This document shows positions 1 to 9,562 of a DNA stretch of 64,000 bases, piece by piece (positions within the stretch are counted from its first letter, which is position 1; each line of letters begins with the position of its first letter). The notes under the pieces were generated by a model. The model ran no database searches. It was not told the DNA's origin and saw only the letters and a list, made by a program, of their open reading frames with translations. The position numbers and the translations under genes were made by a program. Source of the DNA: Pseudoalteromonas sp. '520P1 No. 423' (GTDB taxonomy: Bacteria > Pseudomonadota > Gammaproteobacteria > Enterobacterales > Alteromonadaceae); assembly GCF_001269985.1 (NCBI RefSeq), contig NZ_BBZB01000001.1, positions 1,860,001-1,924,000 on the forward strand, read 5' to 3'.

Positions 1-742
1 GGAATTCGCAAGAGCTTAAGTTGTAGAATGGTAAATAGCTGGCTAGTAGTTTCTGACCAACAAGCCCTGATGCGTCTGCAACCTGATACGATACAACAGG
101 ATCTTCATCAGATGCATATGATTCAAAGGCCTCTCTTTTTGTTTGAGAAACCAAAGGTACAACAATTGGCATCGATTTTTCTGATATATCAAATAGTGAC
201 TGAAAGCTAAGCTTTCCAGTTTTGTTGGTTATACCTATTTGCAACTCATTAAAACAGCATCGGCCACCGTTTATTTTGAAATTGATTGGGTCTTGAAGGG
301 ATTGGGTGATAATTAGATTTCCCAATTCATTTAAAGCGATAGTCGAATTTTTTAATCGTCTGAATTGTACTTTTTTATTGATAGTATAGTGTTGAGCGGG
401 ATCCAACCTAGAAGCTTCGATTCTTTTTCCATCAAGCGTCAGACGCAGAGCTTTCTTTAAATATGCAGGGGATTCTGTGGACTCCAGCCATATTATGGCG
501 GCATTAACTTCGCTAAAGCTATCTATAAAAACGTCAAAATCACTCTGACTTAAACTATTTACATCTAGACCCTGAGGGTAAAATATTAATACCCATTTAT
601 GGGTGGAATCGGATATAAAGCTATTGCTAAACTCAAGCTCCAAAGCGCTTTCATAGCCTTTCCAATATACGCCAAATTGTACATCTGAGCTTGTGCTATG
701 GTCTCTGAATAGCAAATCCGTATTGCTTTTATGTAGTTTCAT
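1..742 (-). CDS. Unknown protein, last gene of a leftward operon, cut by the left edge
   Basis: An open frame of at least 247 codons runs without a stop from an ATG at 742 to the left edge, so only the N-terminal part is visible. It begins MKLHKSNTDL and is preceded by a good ribosome site (AAGGA) that overlaps the end of the lipoprotein gene nine bases upstream. There is no signal peptide or membrane segment in the visible part; it looks like a soluble beta-rich protein with a CC pair (GGRCCFNEL). I recognise no family. Its tight spacing makes it the fourth gene of the operon with the L,D-transpeptidase-like protein, so a role in the same envelope or toxin module is likely but inferred. Confidence 0.75.
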   Translation of the reverse strand, partial: MKLHKSNTDLLFRDHSTSSDVQFGVYWKGYESALELEFSNSFISDSTHKWVLIFYPQGLDVNSLSQSDFDVFIDSFSEVNAAIIWLESTESPAYLKKALRLTLDGKRIEASRLDPAQHYTINKKVQFRRLKNSTIALNELGNLIITQSLQDPINFKINGGRCCFNELQIGITNKTGKLSFQSLFDISEKSMPIVVPLVSQTKREAFESYASDEDPVVSYQVADASGLVGQKLLASYLPFYNLSSCEF

Positions 743-751
743 ATATATTCC

Positions 752-2146
752 TTATATTTTGAACCTGTCGCCTGGTAGCAATTGAATGTCTATGTTTTTA
801 TCTGTTTTGAAAGGGTGGTATATCCCTTTATATTTACGGAATAAATTAAAGTTTCGTGGTATGTCACCTAATTGCAAAAGAGTTGCTATTGTACTGCCTG
901 CCTGCACGTATATTTTTGTATCATTGATGTAGATTGGGAATTCGACGGAAATATAACTTCTATCACCAAAAACGGCTTTGTTTTTGTATTCAGGAATCAC
1001 ACCTACATGAAGATCATTTGGTGAGATGACTTTGTCAGGTAGTCCGTATAGAATTGCCGATTGGCATTCGTATGTCTTGCAGTAGTCTTTAGCGTCATCA
1101 TCATCAAGATGTTCACCATTGCTATGAATTGAATTTTTCATCGGCATTTGCAGCAATGCAATGTAGTTGCTAGATCTAGTTGCGCTTGAATAATGCATAT
1201 CGGCAGTGGTGGCTAGGATTACAATCTCATTCCCGCTTCCCTGTTGTGTCTTGCTGAAAGTTGTTTGTTTATCTAATGAAGTATTTTCGAAATAGGGAAG
1301 TTGTGATATTTCCCCCCGTTTATTGCGCGAAAAAGAATGAAAAGATGTGTTTTCAAGTATATAGATTTCATTGGGTCTTTTTAGTTTGTTAGTTGTATCT
1401 ACAATCAATCGCATTGAAGGATGAAGAAACAATACCATGTGGTACTTCCCCTGAACCTTTCCATACCTTGATAAGCTTGCGGACTCTGGGTGTGGTATTG
1501 TTTCAAAAAGCTTAACGAGTATTTCTAATGCTGCGCCATGTGGCAAAGTTAACTTTTCGTCACCCGAGCTAGACAATTTTTCATATTTTGCCAGTGTTTT
1601 TAAAACTTCGTGGGATAACGTTTCAAAATTTGATGTGATGCATTTTACATCAGTGCACTTAAGTAGATTATCGTAGTCAGTTTCAATTAGAATTTTTTTT
1701 GTTTGATTGTGCTCAAATAAAACTATTCGCCCTGAAGTGATATTTTTTGTTTCAAGTATTTTCGACTGTTTTAGATGGGGCGGTGAGTTTTTTTGCGATT
1801 TGTAGGAGAGGAGTTTTCCTTCACTTGCATAGGTTAGCATTTCATAATAGTTCATGCTCACATTTTCGATTAACAGGGCTTGAAACCGGTGCTTTGAATT
1901 AGTTTTGTAGGCACCTTTAGAGATGGGGAACGTGCTATATGGGGGCGTGATAATTACTATGGATTTCTGTTCAGTCCCCTCTATTTCAAGGTTTATAACT
2001 TGCTGGCTGTACTTATAACTACAGCCGCTGAGGGCCACTATAAGAAGAATATATAAAATTGGAAAAAGTAGCTTTTCTATTGCTCTTGAAGGGAGTTTCC
2101 AGCAAATTTTATTGAGTATCTTTATTGTGGTGTTGCATACTTGCAT
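752..2146 (-). CDS. Putative lipoprotein of unknown function
   Basis: About 464 residues. A hydrophobic segment (LLFPILYILLIVALSGC) ends in a lipobox LSGC at about residue 41, so the protein is probably a lipid-anchored periplasmic or outer-membrane protein, though the stretch before the hydrophobic core is longer than normal. I chose the ATG at 2146 because GGAG sits ten bases before it; a TTG at 2179 is an alternative. The C-terminus (LLPGDRFKI, after an 'IYVQAGSTIATLL' stretch) resembles the turn motifs of LysM/SLBB-like sugar-binding domains, but this is weak. It lies between the L,D-transpeptidase-like gene (22 bases from the longer start) and the next gene (9 bases). A periplasmic partner or immunity role is possible, not shown. 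Confidence 0.7.
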   Translation of the reverse strand: MQVCNTTIKILNKICWKLPSRAIEKLLFPILYILLIVALSGCSYKYSQQVINLEIEGTEQKSIVIITPPYSTFPISKGAYKTNSKHRFQALLIENVSMNYYEMLTYASEGKLLSYKSQKNSPPHLKQSKILETKNITSGRIVLFEHNQTKKILIETDYDNLLKCTDVKCITSNFETLSHEVLKTLAKYEKLSSSGDEKLTLPHGAALEILVKLFETIPHPESASLSRYGKVQGKYHMVLFLHPSMRLIVDTTNKLKRPNEIYILENTSFHSFSRNKRGEISQLPYFENTSLDKQTTFSKTQQGSGNEIVILATTADMHYSSATRSSNYIALLQMPMKNSIHSNGEHLDDDDAKDYCKTYECQSAILYGLPDKVISPNDLHVGVIPEYKNKAVFGDRSYISVEFPIYINDTKIYVQAGSTIATLLQLGDIPRNFNLFRKYKGIYHPFKTDKNIDIQLLPGDRFKI

Positions 2147-2201
2147 CTCTATCTCCAAAAGTTTCTTTTTTACCGACAATTTTTTACTTCTAGCTTTTTA
2201 T

Positions 2202-2759
2202 TTAATAAGGACATTTTGATTCTTCGAGTTTGTTTTCCATCTCGCCAACAAACCTAACCTCAAGTTCAATCTTTCTTCCGTAGCTTTTTAATTTTTCGAA
2301 GAAAGCTTTTTCTTGTTGGTCGTCATTAATTTCAATACATCCGCTAGTTCCATTCACTTTACCACCGTGTATGTACATGCTGGTTCTAATAGCATCAAAG
2401 CAATTACTCATTCTTTGTACAGTGGAGCGGTAAGGTTCTATCTTAACCCTATAGCTCCCCCAATCGTTACTTGGTTCCAATTCCTCAATATTTGCCGGAT
2501 CAATTGCAAACAACCCCTGAGGAGTTGGGCCTAAGTCTTTCTTCGACTCTCTAGCTGACAAATCTGATTGACCAGAGAAAGCGTTGTATTCTGCTGGGGA
2601 AGCACCATGCCACCTCAACCGATAACCATCGAAAGTTAATCTATCGAATGAGTTCAAGCTTTCACTACTAGGTGAGAGTTCTTTCACATTTTTTGAAATT
2701 AGTAAATCAGCGTCTGTGGTTTTTACATTTACTTTTATTCTATTTTCACGCTTAGTCAT
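2202..2759 (-). CDS. L,D-transpeptidase-fold protein, DUF2778/Tlde1-like
   Basis: About 185 residues. The C-terminal half carries the catalytic signature of the YkuD-like fold as HGGKVNGTSGCIEI: the His, the Ser-Gly-Cys and the nucleophile Cys line up with the HG...S.GC motif. The upstream 'AFSGQ' and 'GPTPQGLFAI' blocks are typical of DUF2778, the family of the Salmonella type VI effector Tlde1, which attacks tetrapeptide stems and swaps D-amino acids. There is no signal peptide, as expected for cargo of a contact-dependent system rather than a housekeeping periplasmic enzyme. The ATG at 2759 has AGGAAAG before it and is preferred over the start at 2798. No VgrG, Hcp or PAAR gene is visible, so delivery is inference. 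Confidence 0.72.
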   Translation of the reverse strand: MTKRENRIKVNVKTTDADLLISKNVKELSPSSESLNSFDRLTFDGYRLRWHGASPAEYNAFSGQSDLSARESKKDLGPTPQGLFAIDPANIEELEPSNDWGSYRVKIEPYRSTVQRMSNCFDAIRTSMYIHGGKVNGTSGCIEINDDQQEKAFFEKLKSYGRKIELEVRFVGEMENKLEESKCPY

Positions 2760-2833
2760 AGTTACTTTCCTATAAGAATAATTAAAATTATTTGTCAAAA
2801 ATAAAGTTGTGATGTATTTAAAATTAAAGAATC

Positions 2834-3187
2834 TTATATAGCTTTGAAAGAACGAAGTTGTTTCGATAGATTTACAGATGCTTCTTGGGTGTTTATTATG
2901 CCTTTCACTGTAACTATAATTGCTGAAGAGCTGAGATATATTCCGATAAGTGCCCAGAGATTTGCTGGTATAATTAAATTCATCGCTTTATAGATGATGC
3001 TGACGCAAAACAAAGTTGACATGTTTAATATCATCCAGAGAGAAAACTGTAGACTGGACAAGTTCATCTTTTTGTGAGAACCAATTAGAACTCTAGCTAA
3101 ACGTTTACTGAATAATAGCCCAATCCCGCCAAGGAAAATTAAACTACTTAGAAAGCTGAACAACCAGCAGAACAAGTAATAACCCAT
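2834..3187 (-). CDS. Small inner-membrane protein, first gene of the operon
   Basis: 117 residues with three to four hydrophobic segments (about residues 3-25, 45-68 and 75-95) and a polar, basic C-terminus. AGGGA precedes the ATG. No family is recognised. It opens the four-gene leftward operon, 35 bases before the longer start of the L,D-transpeptidase-like gene. In toxin/immunity modules such a small membrane protein can be an immunity factor, but nothing in the sequence proves it. Confidence 0.65.
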   Translation of the reverse strand: MGYYLFCWLFSFLSSLIFLGGIGLLFSKRLARVLIGSHKKMNLSSLQFSLWMILNMSTLFCVSIIYKAMNLIIPANLWALIGIYLSSSAIIVTVKGIINTQEASVNLSKQLRSFKAI

Positions 3188-3326
3188 ATCATATCCCTAT
3201 AATTAGAAGGTACTAAGAGTTGGACACAGAAGGAAAACGTTTTAATGGTAAGAAGTGCAATTACTAGATTTAGAAAATTAATAAACTAAAACGACACCTT
3301 CGTAACTTGCAAAACATTTTGGTTCT

Positions 3327-3374
3327 ACATCCAAATACGAAGAGCGAATAAGTCTAGCTCTTTGGATGTTTTTT
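3327..3374 (+). terminator. Orphan intrinsic terminator 1
   Basis: Arms ACATCCAAA and TTTGGATGT enclose an inner AAGAGC/GCTCTT stem and are followed directly by TTTTT. There is no rightward gene upstream inside the window. Confidence 0.65.
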
Positions 3375-3568
3375 ATACTATGAAACTATTTGCTTTAAAT
3401 CAATAGTACTTGTTTATCATTTGAACTCTAATTTTCTGAAATATTTATGATGTATCGTTCAGGGTACATTGTTTATCATGTTCTAGGGCGCACTAAAGTG
3501 GTATAGCTTTACACTTTCGATTCCGGACTTCTCAGAAAGTAGCATTTACAATCGGCTTGTATTTAAAT

Positions 3569-3618
3569 TCAGACAAACTACTTTGTAACAGGAAGAAATT
3601 AAGTTTGTCTGAGTTTTT
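3569..3618 (+). terminator. Orphan intrinsic terminator 2
   Basis: TCAGACAAACT pairs with AGTTTGTCTGA across a loop of about 22 bases and is followed by GTTTTT. No rightward gene ends before it. Confidence 0.6.
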
Positions 3619-3714
3619 AATAGATTTTTTGATTGAGAGAAGGTTTTTTGATTATCCTACATTGTCATTTTGTCTGAATTATAAATACTCAGGCACATTG
3701 TTTTTTGAGGATCA

Positions 3715-3770
3715 TTAATTAAGTTGGTTAACGATTTAATGAAGATGATTATTTTAATTAAGTTGGTTAA
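3715..3770. repeat. 17-base direct repeat, two copies
   Basis: TTAATTAAGTTGGTTAA occurs at 3715-3731 and 3754-3770, 39 bases apart start to start, just before the third terminator. The function is unknown; paired operator sites or a slippage duplication are both possible. Confidence 0.6.
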
Positions 3771-3795
3771 TTAACTAGATCCGACATTAATTATT

Positions 3796-3827
3796 AAAAG
3801 GCGAACCAGAAATGGTTCGCCTTTTTT
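3796..3827 (+). terminator. Strong intrinsic terminator 3
   Basis: AAAAGGCGAACC pairs with GGTTCGCCTTTT around a six-base loop and ends in a T run. It is a near-ideal bidirectional terminator, located before the SIR2-like gene. Confidence 0.8.
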
Positions 3828-4022
3828 ATTATCAATATCATTAACTCATTATTAGTCATAGTGAATAGTGCTCTAGTACATAATTCAAACTGAGTTAACT
3901 TTCGTCATATTTATAGTGAATTATCGTATGATATTTAGTATTTAAAAGGTAAGCTTGATAAGCATAAATTTATAGCGAACCTTTCCTTTTTATATACTTT
4001 TGTTTTCGATACGGACTTCAAA

Positions 4023-4276
4023 ATGACTAATGAACTAAACTTGTTCAATATATATGAACAAAACCTTAACTTTCTTATTGGCGCAGGCGCATCGAACGGC
4101 TTTTTACCAACATTAGCTTTAAAAATAAAAGATGCTGAAGGGAAAAAGCTGACATTTGAGACGCTTGCAAAGACATATGAGGATGATAATGAGATTAAAA
4201 CCCTGTTGTTTATGCTTTATTACCAACAGTGTATTAAGCCTGGTCTGCCTAAAAAGTTTCCTTCAGGAATACCCGT
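4023..4276 (+). pseudogene. SIR2-like domain protein, N-terminal fragment cut by an IS3 element
   Basis: The first 84 codons carry the nucleotide-binding start of a SIR2-like fold (NLNFLIGAGASNGF), followed by 'LALKIKDAEGKKLTFETL', typical of SIR2-family proteins of antiphage systems that degrade NAD+. The reading frame then runs into the inverted repeat of the IS3-family element and stops five codons inside it (4290-4292). SIR2-like defence proteins are normally several hundred residues, so this copy is dead. A short open frame on the far side of the IS, next to a terminator, may be its C-terminus, which would mean the IS also deleted the middle of the gene. Confidence 0.7.
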
Positions 4277-4284
4277 TGTAGTGG

Positions 4285-5459
<1,175 letters not shown>

Positions 5460-5513
5460 GTAAGTGGTAATAATACCACCTTAAATGGTGTCCGAGTTCA
5501 TTAAACCACTACA

Positions 5514-5597
5514 GACATCAAAAATAGAATAAAAAAAGTACAATATATTTCAATTATACAGAGTTTAGTTTTGAGTCAACTAGTTGAGATAATCTGA
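5514..5597 (+). pseudogene. Possible C-terminal scrap of the SIR2-like gene
   Basis: Starting directly at the right end of the IS, one frame stays open for 27 codons (DIKNRIKKVQYISIIQ...) and stops at TGA, followed at once by an intrinsic terminator. The position is where the end of the interrupted SIR2-like gene would be expected after an IS-adjacent deletion. The piece is too short to identify by itself. Confidence 0.3.
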
Positions 5598-5614
5598 ATT
5601 ATCACAACTAAATA

Positions 5615-5653
5615 AAAACCGTCGATAATATATTTTATCGACGGTTTATTTTT
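5615..5653. terminator. Bidirectional intrinsic terminator
   Basis: AAACCGTCGATAA pairs with TTATCGACGGTTT around a short AT loop, flanked by A and T runs. It serves the leftward DUF1566 gene and probably also the end of the rightward SIR2-like gene. Confidence 0.75.
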
Positions 5654-6824
5654 AGCTATCTAAAATACATATAACTTGTGTTTTATGATAATCATCTCTA
5701 GTTTTTGATGAGTAGGGGTTTTTACTATCGATTATAAAAGAACTAGAGTTTTGCCCATCATATGCGTTACTGCCATAGGTAACTGTATAACCACCACGTA
5801 CATTTTGTACTTCTGTGTGATCACTCCAAATACCAAAGTTACTATTAGAATTGTATTTCTTTTGTATTTGAGAGGCTTCTTGAATGCTATTTCCATTTAC
5901 CGATTGATACAGCTGATGAAGCTCTTTCCTACTTGATAATCGCCAATTAGTGTAATCAGAAATAGATAAGCTATTACAGTATTCTTCAGCTTGATACCAA
6001 GTATACTTTGCACTCTGGAGTGTTGAAGAGGTATTTTCCCAAATAGTTTTATTAACTAAATCAACAAAAACACCATTAATCGGATATTCTTTCAACCCCA
6101 TGCTTTTTGTTATTTCAATTGTTTTTTTATTTGGCCTTTTAGTTTCTTTTGCATGAAATACTGTTGCTTCATTTTTATTATTAACAGTAATTTTTTTGCT
6201 CGCTGAATAATCAAAGTATTGATTTTTTTAAGTGTTTTTACAGTGAACTCACCAGAATCGACTAATTGGGTATAGTAGCCTAGTTGAATAGTACCAACTT
6301 TTCTTACCATCAATATAAACGGTAGCATCTTCATGCTCGCTCGTTATTCTTAACTTATATTTATCATCAGATAAAAATGGTAAATACTCTTCAATTAAAG
6401 TTTTGTTTACCATTGAATCTGTAGTGCTATCTATTTCATTGTAAATGGCTATTTTTTTTGATTCCGTCACTCCTTTTTTCTTTAAAGATACATATAAATT
6501 ACTTAAATATACCAGCTGGCTTTTTTCTGTATCTGTTAAGAATCCGGTTTGATCTAAGTTGTATTGCCCTTGAAATTTTTTTATACCTGTTCTTGACTCG
6601 AAGGTATCCAAATCACCATCAAGCTTCCCATTGTACAGCGCCATAACACCAAGCGCAGCTTGGATTTTTTTCTCTTTTAAATTAGGTGTAGAGTTGCCAC
6701 GCCCATTTTTTTGAAAAGAATCAGAGGCTACATTAGCAAAAAATGTACTAAAGAAGCCGGCGTTTGCTACAGGGCTGACCGAGAATAAAGCAGCTAAGGA
6801 TATGGGGAGTATTTTTTTGATCAT
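5652..6824 (-). pseudogene. Secreted PG-binding/PEGA/DUF1566 protein, two frameshifts
   Basis: One ancestral gene of about 390 codons is split into three frames. The first part (6824 to about 6300) has a signal peptide (ending VANA), a putative peptidoglycan-binding-like region (TFESRTGIKKFQGQYNLDQ, weak) and the start of a PEGA-like repeat (ATVYIDGK). The second part completes that repeat (VGTIQLGYYTQLVDSGEFTV). The third contains a DUF1566 (Lcl C-terminal) domain (NWRLSSRKELHQLY). The breaks fall in A runs: four A where three are needed (6299-6302) and seven where eight are needed (6223-6229). The shifts compensate, so the total length is a multiple of three. It could be a true pseudogene or a homopolymer sequencing artefact. 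The product would be a surface or periplasmic protein of unknown role. Confidence 0.75.
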
Positions 6825-6956
6825 AACAGTCCTTTATTAAAATGACACCTGTTCAATTTTCAACCTAACAACAATAGCATACACCGTTATTTTTATAAAA
6901 TAATAATGACAAATTTAACTGCACAAAAATCATTTTTTTGTATTTGAGGGCTGAAA

Positions 6957-6993
6957 TTTTACTTCTGATAATTAGGATTATCAGAAGTAAAAT
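6957..6993. terminator. Terminator-like hairpin
   Basis: TTTTACTTCTGATAA pairs with TTATCAGAAGTAAAA around a short loop. The stem is long and the A/T flanks fit a bidirectional terminator, but no gene ends next to it; it lies just outside the Tn3-derived element. Confidence 0.5.
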
Positions 6994-7017
6994 AATATTT
7001 TGTATGCTTGATATTTA

Positions 7018-7422
7018 GGGAGTTGTTCCACATAGCACTGATTTATCACTGTAAATGCCTACAGCTCTTCTTTTACTTGGACTTAGTTGATAATTACTCG
7101 TTAGGGTCAACGGTTTGTCGGTAGAATTCTCTCTAGCCCTTATATAGCAAGGTTTATAGAGTCAATATATATTTTGAGTTCACTTTACATGGTTTCTTTA
7201 ATTTGGTTAATTTACCTATCAAATTTACTTTTTTTAGAGCGCTAAAAAAATGGTCGTTTAAATGGCACTAAAAATTTATTATGAATTAACCTACAATATA
7301 TCGATATAACAATAATTTATAAATTTTAGTCACTAAAGTATGTTTTCATATAAATAGCGGCATCCTTTATTTATAAAGGATGCCGCTTATGAGTACAAAC
7401 CAGTGCTATGTGGAATTACCCC
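7018..7422. mobile_element. Tn3-derived inverted-repeat miniature element (TIME-like)
   Basis: A stretch of about 405 bases without an intact gene is bounded by outward-facing terminal repeats of 38 bases in Tn3-family style. The right one (7422 back to 7385) begins GGGGTAATTCC and ends CATAAGC. The left one (7018-7055) begins GGGAGTTGTTCC and shares TTCCACATAGCACTG exactly. GGGG at the tip and TAAG at the inner end are the hallmarks of Tn3-family termini. A perfect hairpin (GCGGCATCCTTTA and its complement) adjoins the right repeat. The flanks ATTTA and AAGAA are not a 5-base duplication. The element would need a Tn3 transposase from elsewhere to move. Confidence 0.6.
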
Positions 7423-7499
7423 AAGAAACGTTAAAATATGCCAGGAAAGGCGATACGCTTGTCGTGTGGCGACTAAATAAGTGTTTCTTTAATTTATAA
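7423..7499 (+). pseudogene. Serine resolvase/invertase scrap
   Basis: Directly outside the right Tn3-type terminus, the frame reads ETLKYARKGDTLVVWRLNK, which matches the conserved 'R.GDTLVVW.LDRLGR' strand of serine resolvases. It then loses similarity and stops. Only about 20 codons are recognisable, and the usual LDRLGRS continuation is gone. It is a relic of a Tn3-type resolvase or related recombinase. Confidence 0.45.
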
Positions 7500-7508
7500 T
7501 AAGTGATC

Positions 7509-8369
7509 TTAGTGTTTAAGTGTGCATACAAATTTACCACTTTCATAATTACAAGAAACTTTATATGGTGAAGAAAATTTATTTACAGGCTCAGTAAATA
7601 AAACATTGAACTGTTTTGCCCACTTTTCAAAATCATCATAAGAAGCTTTACCTTGAAAATTAAAATCATGACCCGCAAGGCTTTCTTTTGAAAAAGGAAC
7701 TTGGTTTCCATTTTCATCGTAAGCTGAACTTTTAACAATGTTCCATGAAGATGTGTCTTTATTAGGATAAACTTTTACATAACCACCTTTTTCAAAAATT
7801 AAAATCAGTGGTTTATTAAAAGCAGAAGGTTCAACCTGAATCTGAGTTGAACCAGAACCTACAGTGATTGTATTGATTAAACCACTGTAGAATTCCCAAT
7901 ATGAATATATTATAGGATTTCGAGCTCTAAGCTGTAAGTATGAGCGACTTTGAAGACCTCCATTACTCAACCAATCATACACTGAAGTATCTGGCGGAAC
8001 ATCAAACCCTTCATCTATTTCAATCGAAGTCACTCCTTCTATTTGAGGACCTGATTGGATTCTAGAATGCATTAGATCTAACGCAGATATAGTTTCTAAA
8101 AATTTGGCCCTAATATCACTATCAACACTATATTCCGTTGCAGTTGGAACTGGAATATAATCTTCAATATATACAATACTTATACGGTATCTTTTTATAA
8201 TTTTATTTACGCTATCACTTACATACACTTCATCTCCTTTTACTGTTCTCATATCTAACGCTACTGATTTATATTGATGGTCATAACATCCATTGCAACT
8301 TTTAACATATGTTTTTGCGCTGGCTAATCCAGATAAGAGTACAAGTGTGAGCGTGATTAAATATTTCAT
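7509..8369 (-). CDS. Secreted hypothetical protein
   Basis: 286 residues with a clear signal peptide (MKYLITLTLVLLSGLASA). The mature protein has a cysteine pair near each end (SCNGC near residues 24-27; CNY and CTL near the C-terminus), suggesting disulfides and a periplasmic or extracellular location. The central part is rich in beta-prone segments. I recognise no family. It stands alone between mobile-element remnants, so horizontal acquisition is plausible. Confidence 0.65.
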   Translation of the reverse strand: MKYLITLTLVLLSGLASAKTYVKSCNGCYDHQYKSVALDMRTVKGDEVYVSDSVNKIIKRYRISIVYIEDYIPVPTATEYSVDSDIRAKFLETISALDLMHSRIQSGPQIEGVTSIEIDEGFDVPPDTSVYDWLSNGGLQSRSYLQLRARNPIIYSYWEFYSGLINTITVGSGSTQIQVEPSAFNKPLILIFEKGGYVKVYPNKDTSSWNIVKSSAYDENGNQVPFSKESLAGHDFNFQGKASYDDFEKWAKQFNVLFTEPVNKFSSPYKVSCNYESGKFVCTLKH

Positions 8370-8518
8370 TTATTTTCCTTAATAATGAGGTTGGCCGCTA
8401 CTATAAAGTAGGTACTAAGTAAGTCAATTAAACAATATTTAAATCATTTAATTCTCCAACCTATTGATATTAGATTAATTAAAGTTTACTGTTAGACTTT
8501 GATATTAATATTGTTGTT

Positions 8519-8719
8519 ATGAAAAAGGAAATGTTAAATAACATGAGTAAATTAATAGATGTTTTTTCGTTATTTATTATAATTATCAGTTGGCTGTTTT
8601 CGATAGGTTTGATATTAAGTGGTTTTCGTATAGATAATTCAGGTTTACCGATAGCTGGATCAATTCTTATTTACACTCTTGTTTACAGTGAAATTAATAG
8701 AAATAAACAAAAACCATAA
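8519..8719 (+). CDS. Small membrane protein, hypothetical
   Basis: 66 residues with two hydrophobic segments separated by a short polar turn (FSLFIIIISWLFSIGLILSG, then LPIAGSILIYTLVY) and a basic tail (NRNKQKP). The start is uncertain: ATGs at 8519, 8531 and 8543 are in frame, and an AAGGA lies just before the second and third. No family is recognised. It might be a genuine small protein or part of a decayed gene in this mobile-element region. Confidence 0.4.
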   Translation: MKKEMLNNMSKLIDVFSLFIIIISWLFSIGLILSGFRIDNSGLPIAGSILIYTLVYSEINRNKQKP

Positions 8720-8742
8720 TTTCACTGAAATAGAACAAAAAA

Positions 8743-8896
8743 CTAATCGTGTGCAAATATATCATAGAAGAATCCCTTTAGTGGGTGTAATAATCGGGTT
8801 AACTCCATTTCCTCACCACAATATTGACATGATAAAGGGTTACGTCCTGCAGCTTTCTCAAATAACTCCGCATATTGACATAACTGATCATCGCAT
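8743..8896 (-). pseudogene. C-terminal relic of an IS91-like (Y2) transposase
   Basis: On the minus strand a short frame reads QYAELFEKAAGRNPLSCQY, then CGEEMELTRLLHPLKG and a stop. The 'NPL.C..CG..M.L..L.HP..G' pattern is the zinc-ribbon tail common in IS91/IS801-type transposases. Upstream the frame is broken and the rest of the gene is missing. It adds to the evidence that 4-12 kb is an insertion-prone scrap yard. Confidence 0.45.
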
Positions 8897-9117
8897 CAAC
8901 TAAATCACCTGCTATGCGCGCTATCACTTCATACCATTTTTTAAACCTTGCGGTAATACATGTTCCTATAAAGGGTCGGTTGAATAAAAGAACGGTTTTT
9001 TCTTAAATTTCCGTACATATCCGCGCTTAGATTATCTTTGTTATTTCTAGCCTTTTTTCAGCTCTTATCGTGTCACACCTAACCAAAAACCAAAGTAAAC
9101 TCAAGTGGAATTTCTTT

Positions 9118-9477
9118 TTATAAATCATCTAATCTATCTAAAATAGAAGATAGATTTTTTTCTTTTTCGGGTCTTGATTTTTCTAGTGCTTTTTCTTCTA
9201 GTCTTATTTCTGCCCTGCGTGTTTCAGCTCTTACTTTTTCCCTTTCGAGTTCAATTTCTCGCTCTATATTGGATTGAAAATTAAACTTTTCTTGTGCTTC
9301 CTCTGCTTTTTTTTGTTCTCGGTTTTCGCGTCTACCCCTCATGAATGCAGTGATTTTGTACGGTAGTTTGTAGAGTGTTTTTTTGTGTATTTGGTTGTGA
9401 ATAATTAAAAATAAAAGTCCGAACCAAAAAGGGCATAAAACCCAATAAATTAAATCTCCACCGCCTTGAGTTTGCAA
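9118..9477 (-). pseudogene. Membrane/coiled-coil protein, probably truncated by IS66
   Basis: 119 residues: one or two hydrophobic segments at the N-terminus (LIYWVLCPFWFGLLFLIIH), a basic hinge, then a long highly charged coiled coil (about residues 50-105, E/K/R rich). The only starts are a TTG at 9477 or internal codons, and the IS66 end lies five bases upstream, so the true N-terminus was probably removed by the insertion. Family unknown. Confidence 0.5.
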
Positions 9478-9562
9478 GCGAAGTAAGCGCTAATTTAACC
9501 CCACATTCCAATTTCAATCAGCTTTAAGCAAAATTATCTCATCAAATTAATTCGGGATAATT

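Larger units (their letters stand above)
3188..4022. other. 835-base gene-free stretch with three terminator hairpins
   Basis: No convincing protein gene is seen on either strand. The stretch holds three separate rightward intrinsic terminators and a 17-base direct repeat, each listed on its own. With no rightward gene ending here, the terminators may belong to small RNAs or to genes since deleted. Confidence 0.5.

Noticed and set aside
28..210. Rightward 60-codon frame at the left edge
   Set aside because: It is the complement of a long leftward frame that continues off the edge and has a good ribosome site, so it is a shadow.
7018..7150. Possible integron attC-like site
   Set aside because: The GTTAGGG/CCCTTA-like words are not arranged as paired core sites, and there is no integrase or cassette series. 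Tn3-type ends explain the structure better.
7389..7499. A 36-codon gene starting at the ATG in the Tn3-type repeat
   Set aside because: The first codons are transposon terminus. Only the later part resembles resolvase, so it was reported as a remnant, not a gene.
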